Positions 27,468 through 37,813 are shown, counted from the first letter of the stretch. The stretch: 64,000 nucleotides of DNA from an uncultured bacterium (GCA_949288455.1 CASEKF010000015.1:1-64000); one strand, 5' to 3'. Translations and numbers: made by a program. The notes: generated by a model from the sequence alone, not told the origin.

Positions 27468-27531
27468 AAGATTCTAAATATTATGATCTTTTCCTGTTCG
27501 AACAGGAAAAGATCATAATATTTAGAATCTT
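27468..27531. repeat. Perfect 64-bp palindrome between two divergent genes
   Basis: Bases 27468-27499 are the exact reverse complement of 27500-27531, with no loop at all (centre GTTC|GAAC). The palindrome fills most of the 111-base gap between the CofE-like start at 27428 and the ATG at 27540, ending eight bases before the latter. Each strand therefore contains the same CATAAT box facing outward. It has no U tract, and no gene ends here, so an ordinary terminator is unlikely. A cruciform, a symmetric regulator site or an assembly fold-back are the alternatives. Confidence 0.9.
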
Positions 27532-27539
27532 TAATAATT

Positions 27540-29255
27540 ATGTATAAATTTGCGGCAAGCGTAAACGCGAGATACTACGCGATACAAAAAGGCAACGAAA
27601 TAACCTGCGGCTACGAAGGAGAAAATAAATGGACTAAGCCTTTTCCCTATTCTAAGCTGTCTTTGATATGTATTGCAAACAACGGAGTAATGATAGCGGC
27701 AGCCGACGGTCAAATTATGCAAATTTTTGCAGATCCCAGTATTTCCCCTACGCCATTAAAAGGACTAACAGCCCAAGAATTAGCCTCTAAAGACACCGTA
27801 ATTACGGGACTAAAAATAAACTCAAGCGGAACTCAACTGTGCTTAGGATTAAAACAAAAGATTTCTAATTTTACCGATAAGGTAAAATTTTTTTTCACCA
27901 AATCGGAAGCGAAAAAAAAACTTATAAAACATAAGCTTCAATTTATCAGCCTAATAACCGACAATTTTAAAGATTACTATGAAAACACGCACTCTGAAAT
28001 CGATTCGCATAAATATTTCTGGACAATTTCAAACGATTTTGACTGGCTAGCAATAGCCGAGCCTATCAAGAAATTAACGGGCAAATATACCAAAGTATCG
28101 CTTGTCAAAGTCAAGGAATTTACGGTTTACAAAGAGATATTGTTAAATAACGAAACCGCTCTCAGCAGACTGGACATAAACTCGGACGGGCTTATACTGG
28201 CGGATATAGAAGACGCTAGAGGCAAAGGAGCTCTTATCATAAGCCCTGAAGAAAGCAGCGTAAGAATTGAAAAAAAGCCCGACTGGGAAACCGTAGGTTT
28301 AGGAACCGATTTTTTAGCGTTTAAAAATCAATCCAACGAAATTATTATAAAAACGTTTGACAATTATACGAAATGCTACGCGTCGTTCGCCGCTCTTGAA
28401 GAAATGAACGTTCCATGGTCGATACATTTTTTGGATAAAAACAACATCCACATTCTTACGGAAGAAAACGGCGAACTAAATTTAACCAGAACGACTTTGG
28501 ATCATCTTGCAATAGAGGCGAAAAGATGGACGTTCATCCAAGCTCGAAAGGCGGAAGTCAGAAATATCGAAAAAGAGAAGCAAGAAAGACATAATGAAAG
28601 ACAAGAACTTTATAATAAAAAACGGAAAGAATTAGCTAAAGGAATAGCTCTTATGAAATTCAACGCCGCCTTTAGTTCTCAGTCTGCAACGACAAACGAA
28701 GAGGCGGACTCAAACGAATCGAACGAACAAAGACGGGACGTTTTTCAAATTAAAAGAAACAAAAAAATTAATCTTTCCATATCTGAGAATAACGAGAATA
28801 ACGAAGCCGTTCATTTATCCGAATCAGATTTAAAGACCGACGGACGAACTGAAACAACCGAAGAAGACCGGACGGAAATAAACGAATTACAGGAAGAAAG
28901 CGCCGCTACAAATGCAAATAATTCATACGCGTCTATTAGAGCGTTACAAATAGAAGCGGAAGAAGCGGCCGCTCCTACGGAAGAACAAGAAGCCGAATCT
29001 CCAACCGCAGAAAAAATACGGCAGGAAGAATCGCTGCAATCTCTTCGTATGAAAGTTCGGTCGCGCGTCGCGTCAAATCTTACGCCCGAAAATATGGAAA
29101 CGTTAAAGAAAGAAAGACAAAAGATACGGCAGCTACTGGATATTTTAGACGAAAGATTTATTCAAGGAGAAATTACCGAACAATCTTATCAAGAACTAAA
29201 AACAAAATATCTGAAGAAGCGAAAAATTCTAGAAAAATATTTAAACAATCAATAA
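27540..29255 (+). CDS. Unknown protein with beta-propeller-like N-terminus and SHOCT-like tail
   Basis: I do not recognise a family for the first 340 residues. They read as repeated beta strands (ICIANNGVMIAAADGQIMQIF, LDINSDGLILADIEDARGKG, IHFLDKNNIHILTEENGELN), suggesting a cytoplasmic WD-like or propeller fold. Residues about 340-370 are a charged helix. About 375-500 is low-complexity and rich in Glu, Asn and Ser. The last 40 residues (LLDILDERFIQGEITEQSYQ) resemble a SHOCT module, a short oligomerisation or membrane-recruitment motif. There is no signal peptide. No ribosome binding site precedes the ATG; the 64-bp palindrome ends eight bases upstream. Confidence 0.6.
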   Translation: MYKFAASVNARYYAIQKGNEITCGYEGENKWTKPFPYSKLSLICIANNGVMIAAADGQIMQIFADPSISPTPLKGLTAQELASKDTVITGLKINSSGTQLCLGLKQKISNFTDKVKFFFTKSEAKKKLIKHKLQFISLITDNFKDYYENTHSEIDSHKYFWTISNDFDWLAIAEPIKKLTGKYTKVSLVKVKEFTVYKEILLNNETALSRLDINSDGLILADIEDARGKGALIISPEESSVRIEKKPDWETVGLGTDFLAFKNQSNEIIIKTFDNYTKCYASFAALEEMNVPWSIHFLDKNNIHILTEENGELNLTRTTLDHLAIEAKRWTFIQARKAEVRNIEKEKQERHNERQELYNKKRKELAKGIALMKFNAAFSSQSATTNEEADSNESNEQRRDVFQIKRNKKINLSISENNENNEAVHLSESDLKTDGRTETTEEDRTEINELQEESAATNANNSYASIRALQIEAEEAAAPTEEQEAESPTAEKIRQEESLQSLRMKVRSRVASNLTPENMETLKKERQKIRQLLDILDERFIQGEITEQSYQELKTKYLKKRKILEKYLNNQ

Positions 29256-29285
29256 ATTTTCCGGGGCCTTCGGCTATAACGCCGT

Positions 29286-31283
29286 TTACTTATCGGTTTC
29301 CTGAACGTCCGGAATTACCGTTTTTCCGTCGGAAAATCGTTCGTATATATCTTTTATGCTTTCGTATGATTGTATAAACAGCTCGACTATAGCAGGATCA
29401 AACGCGGAGCCGCTCTCTTTTTTTATATATTCCATAGCTTTATCAAAACTCCATGGTTCTTTATACGGCCTGATTGAAGTCAAAGCGTCGAATACGTCGC
29501 ATACGGCTACTATACGGCCTTCTACTGGGATTGCTTCCCCGTACAAACCGTAAGGATATCCGGAACCGTTCCATTTTTCATGATGCGAAACGGCTATTTT
29601 TTCAGCAGTCCAAAGAAGAGGAGAATCGCTGCCCGATAAAATTTTCTTTCCTATAACAGTATGACTTTTCATTACTTCAAACTCTTCCCGCGTCATTTTG
29701 CCAGGCTTTAAAAGAATGTCGTCAGGTATTCCTATTTTGCCGATATCATGCATTGTGGCCGCCTCTTTCAACAGCTCTCTGTCTCGTTCGGAACATCCCA
29801 ATTTTTCGGCGATAATATTAACGTAACCGCTTACTCTAACGACATGCAAACCGGTGTCATGGTCTCGATATTCCGCGGCTAACGCAAGTCTCCTAATAAT
29901 CTCCCTTTTCGTGTTTTCAATTTCTCCAAAACTTTTTTGCAGCTGCGAACCCAAATTGTTTAACGCGTCCGCAACCGCCGCCGTTTCATAAGAAGCTCCA
30001 AATAATTTCTTAAAAAAAGAACCTCTTTTTATCTCAGGCAGCCGATAGTCAAAACGACCTAACGCGAACATATCCGCTTGACGCTTAAGCAGCATTGTAG
30101 GAGTCGCTCCAATTTTTGACAGGTAAAGTATAAACGGGGATACAAAAATACAAATTCCTAAAAACAAATAAAACATATTTCTTTGAAGTCTTCTGACACC
30201 TTCAGAGAAAACTTTTTCAGGAGTAGCTATAACAAAAATAAAATCTTCAAAAAATTCTACTGGAGTAAAAAAATATCTCGTTTTAGTTTTCAATTCCGGA
30301 TCATAGATAGACACGCCCATCTCTTTAAAATTTCGCCTGAATTTGTTAAGAAGTTGACCGTACCTCAAATTGGGAGCTTCGTTCAAGACGTTCAGCAAGG
30401 TTTGTCCGGAGTAAAAAAAGTAATCGATATATCGTATCATAGATTTATCTTTTGATTTTACGGCGTCGTTCTTCAAATCCAAAAAATCTATGACGCCTTC
30501 TCTGGACGGCATATTTTTCCAGGTCGACTTAGATCCGACGGCATAGCGATTTTGCATCAAAAGCAAACAATAACCTTCCGAGTTCTCCTTATTATTTTCA
30601 AGCTCCAAAACGCGCTGTAAGGCCGAAATCGAGATATCTACGGTAACTACCGCGACCACTTCGTCATTAACGAGAGCCGGAACGGAGTAAGTTATCATCA
30701 TTATTCCTCCCCCGTTCAAATCCTCGTAGGGAGACGACCAGTAAGGTTTTTTCGTCGCTACCGGAATTTTATACCAATCCCACTCGGTATAATCGTAATT
30801 TTTTTTTGCAAGATCAGAAAACCGTATTGGCTGTTCCGGATTTCCTCTAAAAAAATAGGGCGCAAATTCGCCTATTTCAGGAGTCGCTTCCGGAACGAAA
30901 GCCACGGCGGAAGCGTAAACGTCTACGCCATCTTCCAACGAGTTATAAAAAAAAGGCCTAATTACGCTTTCAAAAAGTATTTTTGAAAGCAAAGCCTTAG
31001 TTTCCGCCTGATCGCGACTATATTTCAAGACATATTGATTTGTCCCGACAAACGAAGCTCCGAAGAAAAATGCCAATCTATCGGCAAGCGATTTGGAACC
31101 CGCTACGGAATAAGCGATCTTGGACATTATTCTTTTGCTTTTACTTTCCGATCTAAGCGCAAAATTACGACGAACTCCGTCTCTTGCGAAAAATTGCATA
31201 AGCGATAAAGGTAAAAGCGTCAAAATTATCACCGCTACAAAAAATAAAAACAGCTGTTTCCTCATTGAAAAATATCCGGTCAA
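29286..31283 (-). CDS. Membrane sensor with HD-GYP cyclic dinucleotide phosphodiesterase domain
   Basis: The protein has a membrane helix near 11-31, a large periplasmic Cache-like sensor region to about 370, a second helix (about 373-392), a short HAMP-like linker and a C-terminal HD-GYP domain (about 460-650). Catalytic features are intact: HDTGLHVVRV near 471, MHDIGKIGIPDDILLKPG near 510 and SHHEKWNGSGYPYGL near 568. It should hydrolyse c-di-GMP or a related dinucleotide in response to an external signal. Two starts are possible: TTG at 31283 with GAGGTG five bases upstream, or ATG at 31265 (MRKQLFLF) without one. No response-regulator or GGDEF gene is nearby. Confidence 0.9.
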   Translation of the reverse strand: MTGYFSMRKQLFLFFVAVIILTLLPLSLMQFFARDGVRRNFALRSESKSKRIMSKIAYSVAGSKSLADRLAFFFGASFVGTNQYVLKYSRDQAETKALLSKILFESVIRPFFYNSLEDGVDVYASAVAFVPEATPEIGEFAPYFFRGNPEQPIRFSDLAKKNYDYTEWDWYKIPVATKKPYWSSPYEDLNGGGIMMITYSVPALVNDEVVAVVTVDISISALQRVLELENNKENSEGYCLLLMQNRYAVGSKSTWKNMPSREGVIDFLDLKNDAVKSKDKSMIRYIDYFFYSGQTLLNVLNEAPNLRYGQLLNKFRRNFKEMGVSIYDPELKTKTRYFFTPVEFFEDFIFVIATPEKVFSEGVRRLQRNMFYLFLGICIFVSPFILYLSKIGATPTMLLKRQADMFALGRFDYRLPEIKRGSFFKKLFGASYETAAVADALNNLGSQLQKSFGEIENTKREIIRRLALAAEYRDHDTGLHVVRVSGYVNIIAEKLGCSERDRELLKEAATMHDIGKIGIPDDILLKPGKMTREEFEVMKSHTVIGKKILSGSDSPLLWTAEKIAVSHHEKWNGSGYPYGLYGEAIPVEGRIVAVCDVFDALTSIRPYKEPWSFDKAMEYIKKESGSAFDPAIVELFIQSYESIKDIYERFSDGKTVIPDVQETDK

Positions 31284-31484
31284 AATCTCACCTCAAACGC
31301 CGCGTTTTATAATTTTTCAACATTTCCTATGTAGATCGACATAGTTTTGACGAAGATTCTTAATATTTTTCTAAGTTGGCCGAGTTTTCTCCTTTACCCC
31401 TAAAACTGAAGCTACGTCAAGTTTTACGTATTTCCCGCTATTTTGAGACTCCAAATAAAAAAACTTAATTAATCGCAAAAAAGC

Positions 31485-31512
31485 TTGACAAATATCTTTT
31501 TTTTGTTATAAT
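31485..31512 (+). promoter_or_regulatory. Consensus sigma70-type promoter of tRNA-Leu
   Basis: TTGACA (31485-31490) and TATAAT (31507-31512) are both exact consensus, with a 16-base spacer. The predicted start near 31519 leaves about 27 nt of leader before the tRNA. This shows that the housekeeping sigma factor of the organism uses the standard hexamers. Confidence 0.9.
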
Positions 31513-31545
31513 AATGCTTGTTCAAATTACGACGCAGAACAATCT

Positions 31546-31626
31546 GCGGAGGTGGCGGAATGGCAGACGCGTACGTTTGAGGGGCGTATGGGTTATCCCG
31601 TGAGGGTTCGAGTCCCTCTCTCCGCA
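31546..31626 (+). tRNA. tRNA-Leu (anticodon GAG), CCA not encoded
   Basis: Acceptor arms GCGGAGG and TCTCCGC pair with one G-U, and the discriminator is A. The anticodon loop TTGAGGG gives anticodon GAG, reading CUC and CUU. A class II variable arm (GGGTTATCCC) and a T arm (GAGGG TTCGAGT CCCTC) follow. Unlike the tRNA-Ser at 3278, the 3' CCA is not encoded, so the genome must have a CCA-adding enzyme. Confidence 0.95.
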
Positions 31627-31628
31627 TA

Positions 31629-31664
31629 AAAAAAACGGCTCCGATTAATCGGAGCCGTTTTTTT
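31629..31664 (+). terminator. Terminator of tRNA-Leu
   Basis: A near-continuous 18-bp palindrome (A7 CGGCTCCGATT with its complement) centred at 31646/31647 ends in seven T residues, two bases after the tRNA. Confidence 0.9.
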
Positions 31665-31759
31665 ATGCGTTTCTTATCTAATTTCTTTTAAGTAAATATT
31701 GACTGAATAAAAAACGCGAATGATAATATATAAGTAAAGCGAATATACAAGGCTTATCT

Positions 31760-34700
31760 ATGAGCTATGCGAGGACGCCGATGGATCTAACACTAAAATC
31801 GAACCGAATTCTCAGCGCGACGGCAAACAAACTTATTTTGTCGATAACCGACGATTATACGACATCAGACGTTCCCTGGACTTCAATTTCCCATATAATA
31901 GCGGCGTCAATCAAAGGGAAAAAACCTCCGTATATGTTGTTGTTTTTTATAAGAGATTATTCGGAAATATTCGTAATAGACGCCTCCATTTTTAATTTTA
32001 AATCTTTTCTCTCAAAAACTATAATCAAGCAAAATCAAAAATTTCTCCAGCTAATCAAGTCTTTTGTAGAATCGTCTAAAAAAGCTTTTATAGACTGGCC
32101 TTTAAGAGACGCCATCAAAAGCGATTCTCTTTCTTTTCTGCCCGAATTTAAAAATATGGGTTCTTTAATGTCATACTGCGCGTCTATTAAAACGAAGGAA
32201 AACTTTGAAGAAAATCAAAAAACAAACGAAATCTCCGACGACTCCAAAATAATGATGTTCCACAAAAAACTGGAGTATTTCCGAAACAGAAGGGAAATGG
32301 CAAAAATAAAGCTTATAAAAGCTAAAGATATTTACGCTCAAGCTCAGGAAGGCGAAGAATACGAATATACCCTGATATCTGTTTTAAAAGAAACAGACGG
32401 AGCGTTAAGCATAGATCCAAATTTTATAGACGCTTATCTTTTTAAATCGAATATATCTAGAGACCTCGACCGTAAAAGGAACGCTCTTGAAGCTCTTCTT
32501 TCCATAACGGCAAGGATTCCCGAAAATATGCTTAACGACGTATTATCGACAGATATCTATATTCACCTTGCCGATTTATACTATGAACTTAACGAACCGG
32601 CTAAAGAAATGGAGATGTTTCAAAATTACTGCGGGATCTCTCCGTCAAAAGATGCGAATCACGCCATAGTCAAAGCTCTGTCCGATTATTTACAAATGGA
32701 TAACAGCGACTGGTATAATCTAGCGATTGAAGGCTATAATTATTATCTTGACGGGAATCCGTTTAAAGCATCCAATATTTTTTTAGAACTGCTTTCAAAA
32801 GTAAATTTTAGATGGGGATACCATTGGCTGGCTCTATGTTTTAAAGCTCTGGGAAATATTCCTCAAGCCATAGATTTATTAAACGCCGCTAATAGTCAAT
32901 ATCCGTCGTATTCGACATATATGGAACTAGGTTTCTTACTGGAAGAGAACGGAGAGCCGATAAAAGCTCAAAATATCTTTAGGCAAGCGTTTGAATTTAT
33001 GCCTAAATGTCCGTACGCTTACATGTCTTCCGCTCAAAGTCTTATAAAATCTTCAACCGACGATATTACCGCGTTTAACTTAATACTAGAAGCTATAGAC
33101 TGCGATCCGTACGGTCCTTTTATAAGTCATGCGGAGGAACTGGTTAAACAGATCCAAAAAGCGTCTTCTGCTACCGGCAAAAACCTGGAGGAAAGAAGAA
33201 CTAAAAAAGTAGGGGACTCGTTTGAAGACGGCTATAAAATACAAGATATTTTTAAAGGCGGCATGGGAATAGTCTATAAAGTTCTTGAAGAAGAAACAGG
33301 AAAAATATACGCGATAAAAACTTTCCAAGATAAATTTATCTGGAACGCGGAAGTGGTAAAAATGTTTTACCACGAAGCCGAGATCTGGATAAGACTTGGC
33401 ATACACCAAAATATAGTTCAAGCTATAAAAGTAAAAGACTTCGACGGCAAGCCTTATATGTTTTTGGAATTTATAGAAGGCACAGATTTAGAAGCTATAT
33501 TAAAATACAGACAACTTAACGCCGAAGAAATCATAGATTACGCGCTTCAATTTTGCAGCGGGATGGGCTACGCGTATAAAACGCTCGGAGTTATACACCA
33601 AGATATCAAGCCTTCAAATTGTATGATTACGAACGACGGCATTCTAAAGATTACCGACTTCGGATTAGTAAAAATTTTTTCGGAGACCATGGATTCTTCT
33701 CAAGCGGACTCTGAGCTTGAACAAATTAAAGCTCAAAGAAAAACCATGATGGAACTCTTGCCTAGCGACATAAAAAACGCTAAGCCGTCAAGTCTTTTAG
33801 ACGCCAACGCTATCGATATAGATATGGCCGGAGTTACGTCTTCTTTTATGGATACCGATACTATGGACGGCAATAATTCGAAAGTAGGAGGAACAATTCC
33901 ATATATGGCTCCTGAACTTTTTACCGGAGAAGGAACAGTAAGCGCTTTAACGGACATATATTCGTTCGGAGCCATGCTTTATGAAATGATCGACGGAGAA
34001 CCTCCGTTCGGAGCGGAGGATTTTGAAAGCTGCATAATGGGCCATATAGAAAAAATCCCGGACAATCCTTCCCTAAAAAGAAAAGACATTCCGGAAGAGC
34101 TCAGCGCAATAGCTTTAAAATGCCTGGAAAAAAATCCGGAAGACAGATACGGCGATTTCAGCGAAATATTTGCGGATCTCACTTCCCTTTCGGCAAAATT
34201 AGGAATAGAATCATACAGCTTTGGAAACTCAAACGCCGAGGAATACGACACGCTGGAAAGAATGATTTACCGCGGAGAAGCTCTTATGGTTCTTGAAAAG
34301 TACGCGGAAGCGGCCGAAGTCTTTACAAAAACTCTTAAAGTCTATCCTATGGCTACTAAGGTTCTCACTGAAAGAGCGGAGTGCTACAGAGTTATGGGCA
34401 AATATAAAGAATCCCTGCATGATCTCAAGACCTCTTTAAAATCAGATAAAACCAACGCTAAAGCGCACTACTATATGGGACTTCTATGCCTTTCCATAAA
34501 ACAATTCAAAGAAGCTCACGCATATTTTCAAACTTCGGCAAAGCTGAATCCGGATAATGCGGACGTATGGTTAAAATTAGGTTCAATGTACGATCTTATA
34601 GGAGATCCTAAAACTGCTTTAAAATATTACGATAACGCTTTGAAAATAAATTCAAGATTTACCGTAGCATGGAATAATAAAGGCAATATATTTATGAAGG

Positions 34701-37612
34701 AGGGCAAATACTTCGACGCTCTGGCTTGTTATACAAAATCAATCGAATCTAATCCAAGATATCAACTTGCATGGTTAAATCAGGGAATCGTAAAGCAGCA
34801 GCTTCATTTACATTTTGACGCGATCAGCTCCTTCAAAAAATCTATAGAAATCAATCCTAAATCTACGAAAGCCATGGTTTGCATATTGGACTCTCTTACG
34901 AAAATAAAAGCTTACGACGAGGCCTTTAAATATTTTGAACTGCTTGAGGAACTAGAACAATCAAATTTTTATATACTTTTTTTAAAAGCAGTCTGCTATT
35001 ATGAAAAAGGGATGTTTAAAGAGGCGCTCAAATTTATAAAGCAAGCTTTAGAGCAGGATAAAAACTCAAAACAGGCGGCGAAGTTTCTGCTGTTCGTTTA
35101 TCTTAAACTGTATAAATACGCAGAAGGCAAACAGGCGTATGAAAAGTTGTCCTCAGTATGCCGGGAAGATTCGGATATAAAACTCATATATGACACGATG
35201 TGCGAACGTCTGAACGCGTTAAGCTTTATGAAAGATTATTCCATATGGTTTTCAGAGCCTGAATTACGAGATAATATACATTTTTCCATAACAGAGTTCG
35301 AATTGAACTTCAGCAAATACGAAAACAAACTAAAAGAATACGACGAAAATTCTATCCTAAAAAACAGGCTTTATCTGCTAAATCAAATCATGTCGAAAGA
35401 CGTACAGAATTCTAATTCGAAGTATCCATGCGTTAAATTCGTCGACTTTAACGAACCTATTCTTACGGAAGAACAAAAAATTTACGAAGAATTAAAAAAA
35501 CTCCTGAGAAAGAACAACGGAAAGCCGCTATTAATTCAAAGTCATTCCAATAACGAAAGCGCATACGACAAAGCGCTGGAGGCCATGTACAAAACTAAGG
35601 ATTATACGAAAGCCCTGCAATTATTTCAAAAAATAATTCCTAAAGTATGGGGCGAAATAGAATTATGGAACCATGTAGCCGTATGTATGTTTGAATTGGG
35701 AGATAATATAGGAGCTCTGAATATACTTTCTCAAGGTATAGCCCGGACTCCTTTAGAGTTAAAATTCTGGCTTTTAAAAGGTTTTTTAGAAAAAAAACTA
35801 AGACTAAAAAAACAAAGCGTCGATACATTCGCATTCATTCTGTCTATATTTCCGGCCTCTACGGAAGCTCTTTTCGCTATAATATCGATAAACACGGAAA
35901 ACGGACTTACAAGAAAGGCGGGATATATAGCGGGAATATTCTCTTCGCTTTTCGACAGGCTTTCTCTTGAAAATCCGACTAATTTATTTGCATTGAGCTT
36001 TATTTATCTGGCCTCAGGAAGATTGGACGAAGCTAAAGACGCAATCGATTCTTTTCTCTCCTTCTACCCTTCCTCAATAGACGCTACGTTTTTATATATT
36101 TACTTAGACTTGGCAAAACACAATTATGACTCTGCTCTTAACAGGCTATTGGCAATACAACCCAAAGATACTGAAAATAACTTATATGCCGAGCGCTTAA
36201 TGAACCTAATAGAAGGCTATATTTTAATGAATCAGGAAAAATTTGATTTAGCCGACTTGGCTTTTAATAAAATTCCTTCTGCTTTTGAAGAATATCCCTT
36301 CGCAATATACTATAAGATAATCTCAATGTCAAAAACGGAAGATCATGGCCTAGCGGTCAAAACCATTATATCAAATCTTATTTCGGAACATCCAAACGAG
36401 GATCTTCTCTGGGAAGCGCAGGGATATATATTGAGCAAAGATAAAAACACGTATACAAACGCCTTATGGTCCTTCTCGAAATCAATAGAGCTAAACCCTG
36501 AATCTATATACGCATATATCAACTCAGGCATAGTACTGCATAAAATAGGACGATATGAAGACTCTCTGGAATTTTTTGACAAAGCGATCTCAAAAGAGGC
36601 AGACAATGAAGACGCCATTACGCTAAAAGCCGTTTCGTTCTTCCTTTTAGATAAATGCGACGAAGCTTTAGAATGGATAACAAAAGCCCAAGCTATAAAC
36701 GCTTTCAACAGCTTTCCGTACCTTTTAACGGCCGTTATACTTTTTAAACGGGGCAAATATAACGAAGCGTCCGAACGTATTGATCAAGCTTTCGCCATAG
36801 ATCCTAACAATCCTGAGCTTTGGAATCTGAAAGGGCTTTTAATGAGAGCGTCCAATAAAATAAACGACGAAATCTTTAGTTATAACAGAGCTATAGAGCT
36901 AGAGCCTACATGCGTCTCGGCATGCGTCAATAAAGGCATATGGCTAATGGAAACTAAGCGTTATCAAGAAGCTAAGGCAATTTTTGACATAGTGCTTGAA
37001 AAATCGCCTAATTATGCCGTAGCTTGGAGGGAAAGCGGAGAATGTCAATATAAGCTCCAAAAATATAACGACGCTTTAAGACGTTATAACTTAAGCATAC
37101 AAACGACGCCGTTAGATTATGAGGCGCATAATGGGAAAGCTGAAACGCTTATGGCTTTGGACAAAAGTTCCGAAGCTTTATGGGCTATGCAGAGATCGGT
37201 TGAACTTAACGATAAACAGGCTAACATCTGGAATAATATCGGAGTAGTTCTAGCTCGCTCAGGAGTTTACGAACAAGCTTATCAATCGTTAATAAAGGCT
37301 TCCGAACAAGAAGATATTTACGACGTAATAATTTATAATTTGCTGCTGATGTCCATGGAAATCAATCACATAGAAAATATAAAACTGTTCAGCGAAAGAT
37401 TTTATGAAATCGAAACATCTCTTGAATTACCTCAACCGGGCAAATCTCAGTTGCTTTTAGCTCCGTTTCGACAACCTACCGCGCCTTTTGCGACTACTGA
37501 TTTTAGTTCATATTTCGATTTAAAAGTAAAACCTATGCCGTTATTCTTCATTAAAACGGGAGAATACCTTACGACACGAAAAAATTTCTGCTATAATTAC
37601 TTAGAGACTTGA
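31760..37612 (+). CDS. Giant TPR-embedded Ser/Thr protein kinase (1950 residues)
   Basis: A Hanks-type kinase domain (about 483-812) is flanked by TPR repeats on both sides, about 200-480 before it and 820-1830 after it, giving some 20 or more repeats. Kinase motifs: glycine loop FKGGMGIVYK near 498, catalytic lysine in YAIKTF near 518, HQDIKPSN near 613, DFG near 633, MAPE near 717 and the DIYSFGAMLYEM helix. The conserved HRD arginine is Gln, so it is a non-RD kinase that should not need activation-loop phosphorylation. About 75 residues of Ser/Asp/Met-rich sequence are inserted between DFG and APE. No membrane helix or signal is visible, so it is a cytoplasmic scaffold-kinase. Substrates are unknown. 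The TPR protein downstream is the obvious first candidate partner. Confidence 0.88.
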   Translation: MSYARTPMDLTLKSNRILSATANKLILSITDDYTTSDVPWTSISHIIAASIKGKKPPYMLLFFIRDYSEIFVIDASIFNFKSFLSKTIIKQNQKFLQLIKSFVESSKKAFIDWPLRDAIKSDSLSFLPEFKNMGSLMSYCASIKTKENFEENQKTNEISDDSKIMMFHKKLEYFRNRREMAKIKLIKAKDIYAQAQEGEEYEYTLISVLKETDGALSIDPNFIDAYLFKSNISRDLDRKRNALEALLSITARIPENMLNDVLSTDIYIHLADLYYELNEPAKEMEMFQNYCGISPSKDANHAIVKALSDYLQMDNSDWYNLAIEGYNYYLDGNPFKASNIFLELLSKVNFRWGYHWLALCFKALGNIPQAIDLLNAANSQYPSYSTYMELGFLLEENGEPIKAQNIFRQAFEFMPKCPYAYMSSAQSLIKSSTDDITAFNLILEAIDCDPYGPFISHAEELVKQIQKASSATGKNLEERRTKKVGDSFEDGYKIQDIFKGGMGIVYKVLEEETGKIYAIKTFQDKFIWNAEVVKMFYHEAEIWIRLGIHQNIVQAIKVKDFDGKPYMFLEFIEGTDLEAILKYRQLNAEEIIDYALQFCSGMGYAYKTLGVIHQDIKPSNCMITNDGILKITDFGLVKIFSETMDSSQADSELEQIKAQRKTMMELLPSDIKNAKPSSLLDANAIDIDMAGVTSSFMDTDTMDGNNSKVGGTIPYMAPELFTGEGTVSALTDIYSFGAMLYEMIDGEPPFGAEDFESCIMGHIEKIPDNPSLKRKDIPEELSAIALKCLEKNPEDRYGDFSEIFADLTSLSAKLGIESYSFGNSNAEEYDTLERMIYRGEALMVLEKYAEAAEVFTKTLKVYPMATKVLTERAECYRVMGKYKESLHDLKTSLKSDKTNAKAHYYMGLLCLSIKQFKEAHAYFQTSAKLNPDNADVWLKLGSMYDLIGDPKTALKYYDNALKINSRFTVAWNNKGNIFMKEGKYFDALACYTKSIESNPRYQLAWLNQGIVKQQLHLHFDAISSFKKSIEINPKSTKAMVCILDSLTKIKAYDEAFKYFELLEELEQSNFYILFLKAVCYYEKGMFKEALKFIKQALEQDKNSKQAAKFLLFVYLKLYKYAEGKQAYEKLSSVCREDSDIKLIYDTMCERLNALSFMKDYSIWFSEPELRDNIHFSITEFELNFSKYENKLKEYDENSILKNRLYLLNQIMSKDVQNSNSKYPCVKFVDFNEPILTEEQKIYEELKKLLRKNNGKPLLIQSHSNNESAYDKALEAMYKTKDYTKALQLFQKIIPKVWGEIELWNHVAVCMFELGDNIGALNILSQGIARTPLELKFWLLKGFLEKKLRLKKQSVDTFAFILSIFPASTEALFAIISINTENGLTRKAGYIAGIFSSLFDRLSLENPTNLFALSFIYLASGRLDEAKDAIDSFLSFYPSSIDATFLYIYLDLAKHNYDSALNRLLAIQPKDTENNLYAERLMNLIEGYILMNQEKFDLADLAFNKIPSAFEEYPFAIYYKIISMSKTEDHGLAVKTIISNLISEHPNEDLLWEAQGYILSKDKNTYTNALWSFSKSIELNPESIYAYINSGIVLHKIGRYEDSLEFFDKAISKEADNEDAITLKAVSFFLLDKCDEALEWITKAQAINAFNSFPYLLTAVILFKRGKYNEASERIDQAFAIDPNNPELWNLKGLLMRASNKINDEIFSYNRAIELEPTCVSACVNKGIWLMETKRYQEAKAIFDIVLEKSPNYAVAWRESGECQYKLQKYNDALRRYNLSIQTTPLDYEAHNGKAETLMALDKSSEALWAMQRSVELNDKQANIWNNIGVVLARSGVYEQAYQSLIKASEQEDIYDVIIYNLLLMSMEINHIENIKLFSERFYEIETSLELPQPGKSQLLLAPFRQPTAPFATTDFSSYFDLKVKPMPLFFIKTGEYLTTRKNFCYNYLET

Positions 37613-37665
37613 TAAAAAACAAATAGTTTGGTATAACATATTAACAATTACTACGTTTTAACGAA

Positions 37666-37679
37666 CGCTTTCGAAAGCG
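37666..37679. repeat. 14-bp perfect palindrome downstream of the kinase gene
   Basis: CGCTTTCGAAAGCG is self-complementary and lies in the roughly 200-base gap between the kinase gene and the small TPR gene. No U tract follows on the plus strand, so a terminator is doubtful. The rest of the gap is AT-rich with no visible feature. Confidence 0.4.
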
Positions 37680-37813
37680 AACGAATAAAAAAAACGCTGT
37701 AAACTAATAAATTAAACGATATATTAAAAAATTTATAAATACCTGCGTTTTCTTTAACGACGGCAATCAAATAACGTTAATAAATAAACGTTTAAAAAAT
37801 GAGAGGATATTTA

